A DNA stretch of 64,000 nucleotides. Origin: Methylocapsa aurea. GTDB taxonomy: Bacteria > Pseudomonadota > Alphaproteobacteria > Rhizobiales > Beijerinckiaceae. Positions 8,105 through 17,183 of the stretch are shown here, one piece after another. The stretch is from positions 124,001 through 188,000 of the forward strand of contig NZ_JQKO01000010.1 of the NCBI RefSeq assembly GCF_000746085.1, in the 5' to 3' direction. The position numbers were made by a program, and so were the translations under genes. The notes beneath the pieces are model-generated. The model saw only the letters and a list, made by a program, of their open reading frames with translations, ran no database searches and was not told where the DNA came from. The number at the start of each line of letters is the position of its first letter. Position 1 is the stretch's first letter.

Positions 8105-8176
8105 TGTCAATGCAGGAGGCGCACTCCCTGGGCGTGTTTGCGCGGAGAAATTCATTCATCGCATGGCGGCAGAAAA

Positions 8177-8263
8177 GCGCGTCTGGACTTTGAACTCAAG
8201 GATCTTCGACCGCCGGAGGCGGCGGCGCTACGCGCCGTCCTTGACTTCAAAATCCAGACGCGC
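8177..8263. repeat. Long inverted repeat element
   Basis: The arms at 8177-8202 and 8238-8263 are complementary over 26 bases with two mismatches (left arm starts GCGCGTCTGGACTTTG, right arm ends CCAGACGCGC). They enclose about 35 bases with GCCGGAGGCGGCGGCGC. No transposase is present; it looks like a non-autonomous palindromic element. Confidence 0.75.
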
Positions 8264-8307
8264 TCGGGTCGGCCGTGCGATGAATGGGGTGGTGTGGCCG
8301 GGGTGGC

Positions 8308-8919
8308 CTAAGTCTCGTTCTTTTTGCCATAGCGCAATTCATCGATGATCTTTCGCACAGAGTTGGGAATGGGACGCGTGAGCCCGTTTTTGCGGCGATA
8401 GTCTCTTGCAGCTTGATCGGCTCGAATTTCTGAAGCTTGTTTGCTCAGACCGAATCGCAATGCAATTGATGCAGCGTTTTCGTTTGGTTTTATTCGATGC
8501 AAGGGAGCGAGGACAGCGGCTGCAAATCGATCTGTTATAGTTTCGATCCGTCGTATTTTGGTCGAGATCGCTTTTTCAAGACTGCCTTTGGCGCTTCTAT
8601 TTCGTACTCCGGCATGGCCAAGGTAGGCGTGCGCTATTTCATGCACAATCGTAAATCGAGCCCGTGGGTCCGCGTTTGGCCTATTCGCCTTTTCGAAGAC
8701 CGAGCGCCTAATAAGCAACTGATTTTTGTCGGCGTCCCAACGCCCCCCTGGGTCAAGTAATTCATAGTCCTCAACAAGCGCGTAGCTTATCCCTGGAAGG
8801 AGCCGCTTCAGCTTGTAGACCAGCGTAGGTACATCCAGCCAGTCCGAATCGTCCACGCCAATCGCTAGACGAAATTGACGGGCTTTAGCTTCAATTTCGT
8901 CCTCGTCCAAGCTATGCAT
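8308..8919 (-). CDS. ImmA/IrrE-family metallopeptidase
   Basis: A 203-residue zinc peptidase-like protein with the HExxH motif in RFTIVHEIAHAYLGHAG (about residues 89-105) and the downstream glutamate-bearing helix IETITDRFAAAVLAP. Family members cleave repressors (ImmA, IrrE) in mobile elements or stress responses. The ATG at 8919 follows GAGGGGA; a TTG at 8934 that overlaps the nrdJ stop (TTGA) is the alternative. It follows nrdJ by a few bases, so the two are probably co-transcribed. Unusually, no helix-turn-helix partner gene or domain is present. Codon use and base composition are more AT-rich than the neighbours, which suggests transfer. Confidence 0.85.
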   Translation of the reverse strand: MHSLDEDEIEAKARQFRLAIGVDDSDWLDVPTLVYKLKRLLPGISYALVEDYELLDPGGRWDADKNQLLIRRSVFEKANRPNADPRARFTIVHEIAHAYLGHAGVRNRSAKGSLEKAISTKIRRIETITDRFAAAVLAPLHRIKPNENAASIALRFGLSKQASEIRADQAARDYRRKNGLTRPIPNSVRKIIDELRYGKKNET

Positions 8920-8930
8920 CTTGAGTCCCC

Positions 8931-11900
8931 TCAACTACACCCCGTCGTCGCCCCGCAAGCATCGCACTTCAAGCACGTCCCATTGCGCACGAGCGTAAAG
9001 TTCCCGCACTCTGAGCAAGCCTCGCCGGTGTAGCCTTTCATCCGCGCTTGGCTGCGCTTTTCCGCTATCGCCGAGCGCTCGGCCGGGGTGGTCCACTCCA
9101 GTCCGCCGAGTTCGGCTTCGACCTCCATTTCGAGATCGTTCTTCAAGGCCGTGGCCGCCTGCGATGAGGCCTGCGCGGACGCTTGCGCGCCGCCTTGCAC
9201 GAGCATCAATTTATCCGCCTTGGAGCGCACGAAGCCGCGCGAGACGAATTTTTCGGTTGAGCCCGGAACGCCGCCTTGCGGCGGGCGGCCCTGGCTCTCG
9301 CCCTTGCCGAGAACGTCGGGGCCGATGTCGGTTGGATCGATATGGGCGAGGTCGTTGCGGCCTAGATAAGAGATCGCCAGTTCGCGGAAAATATAGTCGA
9401 GGATCGAGGTCGCGTTCTTGATCGTCTCATTGCCCTGCACCAACCCCGCCGGCTCGAATCGCGTGAAGGTGAAGGCGTCGACATATTCTTCGAGCGGCAC
9501 GCCATATTGCAGCCCGACCGAGATCGCGATGGCGAAATTATTCATCAAGGAGCGGAAGGCGGCGCCCTCCTTGTGCATGTCGATGAAGATTTCGCCGATG
9601 CGGCCATCGACATATTCGCCGGTGCGCAAATAGACCTTGTGGCCGCCGACCACCGCCTTTTGCGTATAGCCCTTGCGGCGGTCGGGCAGGCGCTCGCGCT
9701 CCCTGACCCGTTCGATCCGCTCGACGATCCGCTCGACGATTCGCTCGGCGACGACGCTGGTGCGCGCTGGAGCATTCGAGGCGATCAGCGCCTCGACGGC
9801 ATCATCCACTTCGTCGTCATCGTCTTCAATCAACTGGCTGTTCAAAGGCTGCGACAGTTTCGATCCGTCGCGGTAGAGCGCATTGGCCTTCAGCCCAAGC
9901 CGCCAGGAAAGCAGATAGGCCGATTTGCAATCCTCGATGGTTGCGTCATTGGGCATGTTGATCGTCTTCGAGATCGCGCCGGAGATGAAGGGCTGCGCCG
10001 CCGCCATCATCCTGATGTGGCTTTCGACCGAGAGGCTGCGCTTGCCGGTGCGCCCGCAGGGGCTGGCGCAATCGAACACCGCGTAATGCTCTTGCTTGAG
10101 ATGGGGGGCGCCCTCGACCGTCATGGCGCCGCAGACGTAGATGTTGGCGGCGTCGATCTCGGCGCGGGTAAAGCCGAGATAGCTCAGCAGATCGAAGTTT
10201 TGATCCTCAAGTTTTTCCGCTGGGATCTTGAGGCTTTGGGTCAGAAACTCCGCGCCAAGCGTCCATTTGTTGAAGACGAATTTAATGTCGAAGGCGGCTT
10301 CGAGCTTGGCCTCAAGCTCGGCGAGCTTGGCTTCGGTGAAGCCCTTCGCCGTAAGGCTCGCGGGATTGATCCCCGGCGCGCCGCGCAGCGAGGCGCGGCC
10401 GACCGCATAGGTGATGATCTCGTCGATCTCGGCTTGCGCATAGCCAAGGATGCGCAAGCCCTCGGGGACGGCGCGATTGATGATCTTGAAATAGCCGCCG
10501 CCGGCGAGTTTCTTGAACTTGACGAGGGCGAAATCGGGCTCAATTCCGGTCGTGTCGCAATCCATGACAAGGCCGATCGTGCCGGTCGGCGCGACGACGC
10601 TGACCTGCGCGTTGCGATAGCCGTGGCGCTCGCCGAGCGCCACCGCGCGCTCCCACGCGGCGCGGGCATGATCGCCTAGGGCCTTAGTAGGGAGCGCCGC
10701 GTGATCGAGCGGGACCGGCGCGATGGACAAGGCCTCATAGCCGAAACTCTCGCCCTGCGCCGCGCGGCGATGGTTGCGCATGACGCGCAGCATGGCGCCC
10801 GCATTCTCCTTGTAGCCGTCGAAGGGCCCAAGTTCGCCGGCCATTTCGGCCGAGGTCGCATAGGCGACGCCGGTCATGATGGCGGAGAGCGCGCCGCAGA
10901 TGGCGCGGCCTTGATCGCTGTCATAGGCGATGCCGGACGACATCAAGAGGCCGCCGATATTGGCGTAGCCAAGACCCAGGGTGCGATAGTCGTAAGAGAG
11001 CCGGGCGATTTCCTTGGCCGGAAACTGTGCCATCAGGACCGAGATTTCGAGCACGACAGTCCAGAGCCGGACCGCATGTTCGTAAGCTTCGACGTCGAAA
11101 ACTTCGGTCGCCGGATTGCGGAACTGCAACAGGTTGAGCGAGGCGAGATTGCAGGCCGTATCGTCGAGGAACATATATTCGGAGCACGGGTTCGAGGCGA
11201 CGATCGGCCCGGCGGCGGGGCAGGTGTGCCAGTCGTTGATCGTCGTGTGATATTGCAAGCCGGGATCGGCCGAGGCCCAAGCGGCGTGGCCGATCTTTTC
11301 CCAAAGCTCGCGCGCCTTCATCACCTTATGCGCCTTGCCGTCGAGGCGCCGGGTCAAGGTCCAATCGCCATCCTCCTCGACCGCCCGCAAGAACGCGTCG
11401 GTGACGCGCACGGAATTGTTCGAGTTCTGGCCGGAAACAGTGAGATAGGCCTCGGAATCCCAATCGGTGGTGAAGGTCGGAAAGTCGATGTTCGCATGGC
11501 CCTGGCGTGCCAACTGGATCGTCTTCTTGATGGCGGAGTCGGGGACGAAGGCCCGCCGCGCGAGCTTGATTTCTTTCTTCAGCGCCGGGTTTTTCTCTGG
11601 GTTGAAACAATCGTCGCCGGGACCGTCGCAATTGACGCAGGCGCGGAGAATCGCCTTCATCGCCTTCTTCAAGATTTTCGAGCCGGCGACGAGCGCGGCG
11701 ACCTTCTGCTCCTCCTTCACCTTCCACTCGATATAATCCTCGATGTCGGGATGATCCGCGTCGACGACGACCATTTTCGCGGCGCGCCGCGTGGTGCCGC
11801 CCGATTTGATGGCGCCGGCGGCGCGGTCGCCGATCTTGAGGAAGGACATGAGGCCGGAGGATTTGCCGCCGCCCGAAAGCTTTTCGTTCTCGCCGCGCAA

Positions 11901-12611
11901 TTTCGAGAAATTCGAGCCGGTGCCCGAGCCATACTTAAAGAGCCGCGCCTCGCGCACCCAAAGGTCCATGATGCCGCCATCGTTGACGAGATCGTCGGCG
12001 ACGGATTGGATGAAGCAAGCATGCGGTTGCGGATGTTCGTAGGCCGTCTTCGACTTGACGAGCTTTTTGGTCTCGTGGTCGACGTAATAATGGCCCTGGC
12101 TCGGACCATCGATTCCATAGGCCCAATGCAGTCCGGTGTTGAACCATTGCGGCGAATTGGGCGCCGCGATCTGCTTGGCGAGCATGAAGCGCAATTCGTC
12201 GTAAAAGGCCTGTGCGTCGGCCTCGGAGTCGAAATATTTGCCTTTCCAGCCCCAATAGGTCCAGGCGCCGGCGAGCCGGTCGAACACCTGTTTGGCCGAG
12301 GTCTCCGAGGCATAATGCTCGGTCTTGGGGAGGCTCGCGAGCGCCGCCTCATCGGGTTCTGAGCGCCACAGGAACGAGGGGAGCGCAGTGTCCTCGATTC
12401 GCTTCAGGCGCGCCGGCACGCCGGCCTTGCGGAAGTATTTTTGCGCGAGAACGTCGGCCGCGACCTGGCTCCAGCTTGCCGGAACCTCGACCCCTTCGAG
12501 CGAAAACACGACCGACCCGTCGGGATTGCGGATTTCGCTCTTGGTCAGGCGAAATTCGATGTCTGCATAGGGGGATCGATCAGTCTTGGTGAAGCGGCGC
12601 TCGATATGCAT
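8931..12611 (-). CDS. nrdJ: Adenosylcobalamin-dependent (class II) ribonucleotide reductase
   Basis: Makes deoxyribonucleotides using a B12-derived radical, independently of oxygen. The 1226-residue protein has the long form typical of alphaproteobacteria. Motifs seen: [15 protein letters not shown] near 155, [20 protein letters not shown] near 480 with the active-site cysteine of [25 protein letters not shown] near 675, and a C-terminal cysteine cluster ([27 protein letters not shown]) that would carry the reducing or zinc-binding cysteines. An acidic/arginine-rich linker ([20 protein letters not shown]) separates the catalytic part from the tail domain. A candidate NrdR box lies 28 bases upstream. 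Confidence 0.98.
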   Translation of the reverse strand: MHIERRFTKTDRSPYADIEFRLTKSEIRNPDGSVVFSLEGVEVPASWSQVAADVLAQKYFRKAGVPARLKRIEDTALPSFLWRSEPDEAALASLPKTEHYASETSAKQVFDRLAGAWTYWGWKGKYFDSEADAQAFYDELRFMLAKQIAAPNSPQWFNTGLHWAYGIDGPSQGHYYVDHETKKLVKSKTAYEHPQPHACFIQSVADDLVNDGGIMDLWVREARLFKYGSGTGSNFSKLRGENEKLSGGGKSSGLMSFLKIGDRAAGAIKSGGTTRRAAKMVVVDADHPDIEDYIEWKVKEEQKVAALVAGSKILKKAMKAILRACVNCDGPGDDCFNPEKNPALKKEIKLARRAFVPDSAIKKTIQLARQGHANIDFPTFTTDWDSEAYLTVSGQNSNNSVRVTDAFLRAVEEDGDWTLTRRLDGKAHKVMKARELWEKIGHAAWASADPGLQYHTTINDWHTCPAAGPIVASNPCSEYMFLDDTACNLASLNLLQFRNPATEVFDVEAYEHAVRLWTVVLEISVLMAQFPAKEIARLSYDYRTLGLGYANIGGLLMSSGIAYDSDQGRAICGALSAIMTGVAYATSAEMAGELGPFDGYKENAGAMLRVMRNHRRAAQGESFGYEALSIAPVPLDHAALPTKALGDHARAAWERAVALGERHGYRNAQVSVVAPTGTIGLVMDCDTTGIEPDFALVKFKKLAGGGYFKIINRAVPEGLRILGYAQAEIDEIITYAVGRASLRGAPGINPASLTAKGFTEAKLAELEAKLEAAFDIKFVFNKWTLGAEFLTQSLKIPAEKLEDQNFDLLSYLGFTRAEIDAANIYVCGAMTVEGAPHLKQEHYAVFDCASPCGRTGKRSLSVESHIRMMAAAQPFISGAISKTINMPNDATIEDCKSAYLLSWRLGLKANALYRDGSKLSQPLNSQLIEDDDDEVDDAVEALIASNAPARTSVVAERIVERIVERIERVRERERLPDRRKGYTQKAVVGGHKVYLRTGEYVDGRIGEIFIDMHKEGAAFRSLMNNFAIAISVGLQYGVPLEEYVDAFTFTRFEPAGLVQGNETIKNATSILDYIFRELAISYLGRNDLAHIDPTDIGPDVLGKGESQGRPPQGGVPGSTEKFVSRGFVRSKADKLMLVQGGAQASAQASSQAATALKNDLEMEVEAELGGLEWTTPAERSAIAEKRSQARMKGYTGEACSECGNFTLVRNGTCLKCDACGATTGCS

Positions 12612-12638
12612 TTTTCGTCGGACCTTTGAAACTTGGTG

Positions 12639-12654
12639 CCACTAGATATTGTGG
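12639..12654. promoter_or_regulatory. Candidate NrdR box upstream of nrdJ
   Basis: CCACTAGATATTGTGG is a near-palindrome resembling the NrdR consensus (ACACWATATATWGTGT), located 28 bases before the nrdJ start. NrdR boxes normally occur in pairs about 31 bases apart; I do not see a good second copy, so support is partial. Confidence 0.45.
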
Positions 12655-12909
12655 CTATCCGCTTAAGATGACGTAAATGTCGTATATCTCCAAATCTGGA
12701 ACAAGCGCCGTGCACAGCAAAATTCAAAGTGTGGAGAAGTCGCATTTAGGGCGGGCGGGCGGTCGCCCCAAGTGCTAAGCTATAAATTGCGCCCTCGGCG
12801 AGGAATGCGCGTTTGCGCGTCCGGCGCCGCAAGGCTGGACAGCGCCGTCGGCGCCAGCCATAAAGGCGCCGACGTGCGAAATTCCGCGAAGCCGAAGGCA
12901 GCTCAGCCC

Positions 12910-13311
12910 ATGATATGGCTCTATCGACTTTTTACGTGGTGGAACGGCCAGACCATCAACACCGCCGTTCACACCTTGCTTTTTGGCAAGTTCGTCGGAA
13001 AGGACGAGTTTGGCAATCGCTATTACCGCCGCCGCAAGATTGACCCGGCGCTGGGCTTCGAGCGCCGCTGGGTGATCTATGCCGGCGAGAGCGAGGGCTC
13101 GATGACGCCGCCCGGCTGGTATGGCTGGCTCCATCACACGGTCGATGCGCCGCCGACCGAGGAGGCCTATGTCGCGCGCGAATGGCAATTGCCCTATCGG
13201 CCGAATTTGACCGGCACGCCGGAGGCTTGGCGTCCACCGGGCTCCACCCTGCGCGCCAATGCCCGGCCGGCCGCGACTGGCGATTATGAGGCCTGGACGC
13301 CTGAAGGCTGA
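12910..13311 (+). CDS. NADH:ubiquinone oxidoreductase accessory subunit NDUFA12
   Basis: A 133-residue complex I accessory subunit (17.2 kDa/NDUFA12 family) found in alphaproteobacteria and mitochondria. It binds the peripheral arm near the quinone site. Diagnostic stretches: TWWNGQTINTAVHTLLFGKF, VGKDEFGNRYYRRR, RRWVIYAGESEGSMTPPGWY, GWLHHTVDAPPTEE. The ATG at 12910 fits the family start; the longer frame from 12772 adds unrelated sequence. The DUF2155 gene follows, an order conserved in alphaproteobacteria. Confidence 0.95.
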   Translation: MIWLYRLFTWWNGQTINTAVHTLLFGKFVGKDEFGNRYYRRRKIDPALGFERRWVIYAGESEGSMTPPGWYGWLHHTVDAPPTEEAYVAREWQLPYRPNLTGTPEAWRPPGSTLRANARPAATGDYEAWTPEG

Positions 13312-13496
13312 GCCTCGGCGCATGAAGGGCGATCGAAACGCAACGGGGAAGCGCCGGGCCCTATTCCGGCCCGAATTTCGTGGCTGTCAGATGCGGACGA
13401 TGGCCGGAAACAGGTTTCGTTTGCAGCTAGGCCCATTGTCGCAGAGGCGGCCTTTTCCTTCATGATTCGATTTTTTAAGCGGCAGCCAGGTCTCCC

Positions 13497-14180
13497 ATGT
13501 TCGAATGCGTGAAGCGAGGCCTAACGAAAGTCGCCGTCGCCGCCTGTCTTTCCGGCCTCTTGACTCTTATCGGCTTTGAAGCGGCGCTGGCCGACAAGCT
13601 CAAGCATCCCATCGCGGTGTTTTCCGGTTTGGACAAGATCACCGGACGCATTATCGCTTTCGAGGTCGCGACCGACGAAACGGTGCAATTCGGCTCGCTG
13701 CAGATCACCGAGCGGGTGTGCTACACAAGGCCCGCGACGGAGACCCCGCAGACGACCACTTTCATCGAAGTCGAGGAGGTCGGCGCAGCCAATGAGTATA
13801 AGCGGATTTTTTCCGGCTGGATGTTCGCCGCCAGTCCGGGCCTGCACGGCATCGAGCATCCCGTCTATGATATTTGGCTGACCGATTGCAAAGGCGGCGC
13901 CGAGGTCGTGGCCAGTCCTGAAACAACCGAGGCCGAGCCGCCGCCGGCGGCGCCGGAGATTGCAAAGCCCCCGGCCCAAAAGCCGACGCCGCGCACCCGC
14001 AAGGCGCAGCCGATCGAGGAATTGAATGGCGGAGCGCCGCAAAATCGCGGGCCGATCGAGGTCGGGCCGCCGCCGGGCCTGATACCGGCGCCGCAGGGCC
14101 AGCGGCGCGCGCCGACGCAGCGCTACTATCCGACGGCGCCCGGCGGCGCGGCGGATCCGGCCGGAGCAAGCGGTTTTTGA
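13497..14180 (+). CDS. DUF2155 domain exported protein
   Basis: A 227-residue protein with an N-terminal signal peptide (LTKVAVAACLSGLLTLIGFEAALA), then the DUF2155 domain: LDKITGRIIAFEVATDETVQFGSLQI, ERVCYTRPATETPQTTTFIEV, IFSGWMFAASPGLHGIEHPVYDIWLTDC. Two cysteines (in VCYTRP and LTDCK) could form a disulfide. The C-terminal third is proline/alanine-rich and probably disordered. Such proteins accompany complex I accessory genes in alphaproteobacteria; their function is unknown, with cell envelope location inferred. Confidence 0.9.
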   Translation: MFECVKRGLTKVAVAACLSGLLTLIGFEAALADKLKHPIAVFSGLDKITGRIIAFEVATDETVQFGSLQITERVCYTRPATETPQTTTFIEVEEVGAANEYKRIFSGWMFAASPGLHGIEHPVYDIWLTDCKGGAEVVASPETTEAEPPPAAPEIAKPPAQKPTPRTRKAQPIEELNGGAPQNRGPIEVGPPPGLIPAPQGQRRAPTQRYYPTAPGGAADPAGASGF

Positions 14181-14834
14181 GCTGCTTGCCGTAAACGCGA
14201 ACGATCTTTTCGAGAGATGGCATTCGCCGGCTTTGCCGGTTGGGTCTTGCTTTGGTCCCGAAAAAGTTGACCGACTTTTTCGATATTGAGACATCGGATA
14301 TATCCGATGTCTCATCAGGACATGCTCCAACTCTTTGATTTTGAGCGAGTCCTTGTCGAACACATGATTCCATGTGATCGGGACGCGCTCCGGCGGCGCG
14401 CCGATCGAGAGCATTGATTGAATCGGGAATGCGCCCGGGCCTATGGCGCCGGGCGGCGCAGAAGCCTCGCGCCGCGGTCCGCCTCTTGTATTCTGGTTGG
14501 CGAACCCAATTTTTATTGAGAATCAGTCGTTTCAACATCCGTCGAACCGGAACGCATTGCTCCAGTTAAGCCGGCCTAGCTCTCTATCTAATTGATTTGA
14601 CAGATAATCCTATCTCAGAGCGTGCGGCGGGCGCTGGATCTTATCCTGGCGGCGATGATTGCGCCGCGCGGTATCGTGCAGCCTGGCCGAGCGAGCGGCC
14701 GAGGTGAACCTTAACGAAGTTTCATTCGGCTGAAATGGCGGTGTAAGCTGCGCTCCCCCATATTCATTGTCATCCGCACGGCGCCGCCGTCGAAGTCTTT
14801 GCAGTCCCAGTCTTTGCTATGGAGAATTCAAACA
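14181..14834. other. Intergenic region before degP
   Basis: Holds a family A repeat at 14262-14395 and about 400 bases without a supported gene. A short TGACAGATAATCC stretch near 14598 and an AT-rich patch near 14505-14530 are the only promoter-like features noticed. The degP promoter must lie in the right part. Confidence 0.5.
14262..14395 (+). repeat. Composite intergenic repeat, family A (copy 3) with inserted palindrome
   Basis: Part order matches copy 1: GAAAAAGTTGACCGACTTTTTCG, GGACATGCTCC, GAGCGAGTCCTTGTCG, ACATGATTCCATGTGATCGG and CGCGCTCC. Between the AAAAAGT..ACTTTTT hairpin and the GACATGCTCC arm it carries a 26-base perfect palindrome at 14288-14313 with half-site GAGACATCGGATA. 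The same palindrome is in the copy near 44968. Confidence 0.85.
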
Positions 14835-16370
14835 ATGGCTAGTTCCTGGTTTCCCCGGACCGAAGCGATGAGCGCGTCCCATGCCGCGCCGGGCCGGCGG
14901 CCAACACTGCGCGCGGCGCTGCTTGGCGCGGCTGCGGCTGTCGCCCTGACCGGCGGCCTCGCCAACGGCCTGTCCACCCCAGCTCTTGCCGCAACCGCGA
15001 CCGAGGCGTCGCCGGCGGTGTCTCCCTCTTCCTTCGCCGATGTCGTCGAGCGCGTTCGCGGCGCCGTGGTTTCGGTCAAGGTAAAGATCACCGAGGCCGC
15101 CGATTCGGACGATGATGGCGAGATGCCTCAATTTGCCCCGGGCGATCCGCTCGAACGCTTTTTCAAGCGGTTCGGCGAAAAAGGCGCGCCGTTTGAGCGG
15201 CGCGGCAAGCCGCATGCTTCGCAGGCGCAAGGTTCGGGCTTTATCATTTCTTCGGACGGCTATGTCGTGACCAATAATCACGTCGTGGAACACGCGGCGG
15301 ATGTCGCCTTGACCATGGAGGACGGCAAGAGCGTGCAGGCGACCGTCGTCGGCACCGATAAAAAGACCGATCTTGCGCTCTTGAAGATCAAGGAGCCTGG
15401 CTCCTATCCGCACGTCAATTTCGCCTCCGCCACGCCGCGCGTCGGCGAATGGGTGATCGCGGTCGGCAATCCTTTCGGCCTCGGCGGAACGGTGACAGCG
15501 GGCATCGTTTCGGCGCGCGGGCGCGACATCGGCGCCGGGCCTTATGACGATTTTTTGCAGATCGACGCGCCGGTGAACCGCGGCAATTCGGGCGGTCCGA
15601 CCTTCAACGCGCAGGGGGAGGTTGTCGGCATCAATACCGCGATCTTCTCGCCCTCCGGCGGCAGCGTCGGCATCGGCTTCGCCATTCCGGCCGAGAGCGC
15701 GCAGGCCGTCATCGCCTCGCTGAAGGACAAGGGCTCGGTCGCGCGCGGCTGGATCGGCGTCCAGATTCAGCCTGTAACGGCGGACATCGCCGATAGTCTC
15801 GGCTTGAAGTCGAGCAAGGGCGCGCTCGTGGCCGAAGCCCAGCCCAATTCCCCGGCGACGGCCGCGGGCATCAAATCGGGCGACGTGATCCTTGGCATCG
15901 ACGGCGAGCGGATCGATGGTCCGCGCGATCTCGCCCGCAAGGTGGCGGCGCTCGGCCCCGGTAAGAAGACGGATCTGATCTATTGGCATAATGGCGCGGA
16001 AAAAACCGCCGCCGTGAAGCTTGGAACCTTGCCCGACGAAAAAGAAGCCAATGCAAGGCCCGCGGCCGGCGCCGATAACAGCGCCTTCCGCGGCCTCGGC
16101 CTGAAGCTTGCTCCCGCCGCATCCATCCAGGGCGCGGGGAGCGAAGGCGTGGTCGTCGCCGATGTCGATCCCGACGGCGTCGCCGCGCAGAAGGGCCTTC
16201 GCGTCGGCGACGTCATCCTCGAAGCCGGCGGCCATGCCGTCAGCCAGCCGACCGAGATCAGCGCGGTCCTGGCCGACGCCAAGAAAGAGGGCCGCAAGGC
16301 GGTGCTGCTGCGGATCAAAGGCAGCGAAGGCACGCGTTTCGTCGCTATTGCGATCAATCCAGCTTCCTAA
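14835..16370 (+). CDS. degP: DegP/HtrA (Do-family) periplasmic serine protease
   Basis: Degrades or chaperones misfolded envelope proteins. A 511-residue protein starting at ATG 14835 with a ribosome binding site (GGAGA), then a Tat/Sec-like leader ending in ALAATA. Trypsin-like domain motifs: NNHVVEHA (His), DKKTDLALLKI (Asp), GNSGGPTFNAQGEVVGINTA (Ser). Two PDZ domains follow (RGWIGVQIQPVTADIA from ~305 and GLGLKLAPAAS from ~410). It heads the degP - response regulator - kinase - glnE line, and a terminator separates it from the regulator. Coupling of a DegP gene to a two-component system suggests envelope-stress control. Confidence 0.95.
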   Translation: MASSWFPRTEAMSASHAAPGRRPTLRAALLGAAAAVALTGGLANGLSTPALAATATEASPAVSPSSFADVVERVRGAVVSVKVKITEAADSDDDGEMPQFAPGDPLERFFKRFGEKGAPFERRGKPHASQAQGSGFIISSDGYVVTNNHVVEHAADVALTMEDGKSVQATVVGTDKKTDLALLKIKEPGSYPHVNFASATPRVGEWVIAVGNPFGLGGTVTAGIVSARGRDIGAGPYDDFLQIDAPVNRGNSGGPTFNAQGEVVGINTAIFSPSGGSVGIGFAIPAESAQAVIASLKDKGSVARGWIGVQIQPVTADIADSLGLKSSKGALVAEAQPNSPATAAGIKSGDVILGIDGERIDGPRDLARKVAALGPGKKTDLIYWHNGAEKTAAVKLGTLPDEKEANARPAAGADNSAFRGLGLKLAPAASIQGAGSEGVVVADVDPDGVAAQKGLRVGDVILEAGGHAVSQPTEISAVLADAKKEGRKAVLLRIKGSEGTRFVAIAINPAS

Positions 16371-16441
16371 GCCTCTCGCCCCGAGGCTTTGCGGGCTGGC
16401 GTCGAACTCCCCCCGGTTACGGCGCCGGCTCCAGGATGCGA

Positions 16442-16477
16442 CAGGCCGGGAGGCAGCTCCCGGCCTGCTGCTTTTTT
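16442..16477 (+). terminator. Rho-independent terminator after degP
   Basis: A perfect 11-base-pair stem (CAGGCCGGGAG, 16442-16452; CTCCCGGCCTG, 16457-16467) with a GCAG loop, followed by CTGCTTTTTT. It lies between degP and the response regulator gene, whose start is 14 bases beyond the T run, so it may act as an attenuator. Confidence 0.88.
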
Positions 16478-16490
16478 CGGGACATGCTAT

Positions 16491-17183
16491 ATGTCGTTCA
16501 TGCGCATTCTTATCGTCGAAGATGATTCCGAAGCCGCCAATTATATGGTCAAGGCCTTTCGCGAGGCAGGGCACGTCGCCGATCATGTCGACGACGGGCT
16601 CGAGGGTTATGCCCGCGCGCGCGAGGAAACCTACGACGTCTTGATCGTTGATCGAATGCTGCCGAAGCTGGACGGCCTGTCGCTCATCGGCGGCTTGCGG
16701 GCGCAGAAAATCGAGACACCGGCGCTGATTCTGTCGGCGCTCGGCCAGGTCGATGATCGCGTCAAGGGGCTGCGCGCGGGCGGCGACGATTATCTGGCCA
16801 AGCCTTACGCGTTTTCGGAGCTTCTGGCGCGAGTCGAGGTGCTGGCGCGGCGAAAGCAGCCGGGGTCGGGCGAGGACACGGTTTACCGCGTCAATGGCTT
16901 GGAGCTCGACCGGCTCGCCCATAAGCTGACGCGCGAAGGCAAGGAAATCCTATTGCAGCCGCGCGAGTTCCGCCTCCTCGAATATTTGATGAAACATGCC
17001 GGACAGGTGGTCACTAGGACCATGTTGCTTGAAAATGTCTGGGACTATCATTTCGATCCCCAGACCAATGTCATTGACGTCCATATTTCGCGGCTGCGGA
17101 GCAAGATCGACAAGGGCTTCGACCCGCCGCTTCTGCAGACGATCCGCGGCGCGGGGTATATGATCCGTGATGGCTCTCGGTAA
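16491..17183 (+). CDS. OmpR-family response regulator
   Basis: A 230-residue two-component regulator. Receiver domain: MRILIVEDDSEA with acidic pocket, phospho-acceptor Asp54 in LIVDRMLPKLDG, and lysine in YLAKPYAFSELLARVE. Winged-helix output domain: LQPREFRLLEYLMKHAGQVVTR and NVIDVHISRLRSKID, ending TIRGAGYMI. Starts at ATG 16491 or 16500 are both possible. The stop lies inside the kinase gene, so the pair is coupled. Targets are unknown; the adjacent degP is the obvious candidate. Confidence 0.95.
   Translation: MSFMRILIVEDDSEAANYMVKAFREAGHVADHVDDGLEGYARAREETYDVLIVDRMLPKLDGLSLIGGLRAQKIETPALILSALGQVDDRVKGLRAGGDDYLAKPYAFSELLARVEVLARRKQPGSGEDTVYRVNGLELDRLAHKLTREGKEILLQPREFRLLEYLMKHAGQVVTRTMLLENVWDYHFDPQTNVIDVHISRLRSKIDKGFDPPLLQTIRGAGYMIRDGSR

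Larger units (their letters stand above)
7830..8307. other. Repeat-rich intergenic region
   Basis: No gene is supported. It contains three REP-like palindromic units (7883-7929, 7941-7985, 8058-8104) and a long inverted repeat (8177-8263). The ImmA gene ends at its right side. Confidence 0.7.

Noticed and set aside
10701-12362. A 553-codon plus-strand open frame opposite nrdJ (also 9507-10679)
   Set aside because: It is the antisense shadow of a GC-rich, strongly conserved nrdJ; the translation has no family motifs and no ribosome binding site.
14288-14313. The 26-base palindrome as a transcription terminator
   Set aside because: It is AT-containing with no T run after it and recurs inside a repeat at the same position, so it is treated as a repeat part.
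14817-16922. A 701-codon minus-strand frame opposite degP and the regulator
   Set aside because: It crosses two well-supported genes and a terminator; a high-GC third-position artefact.
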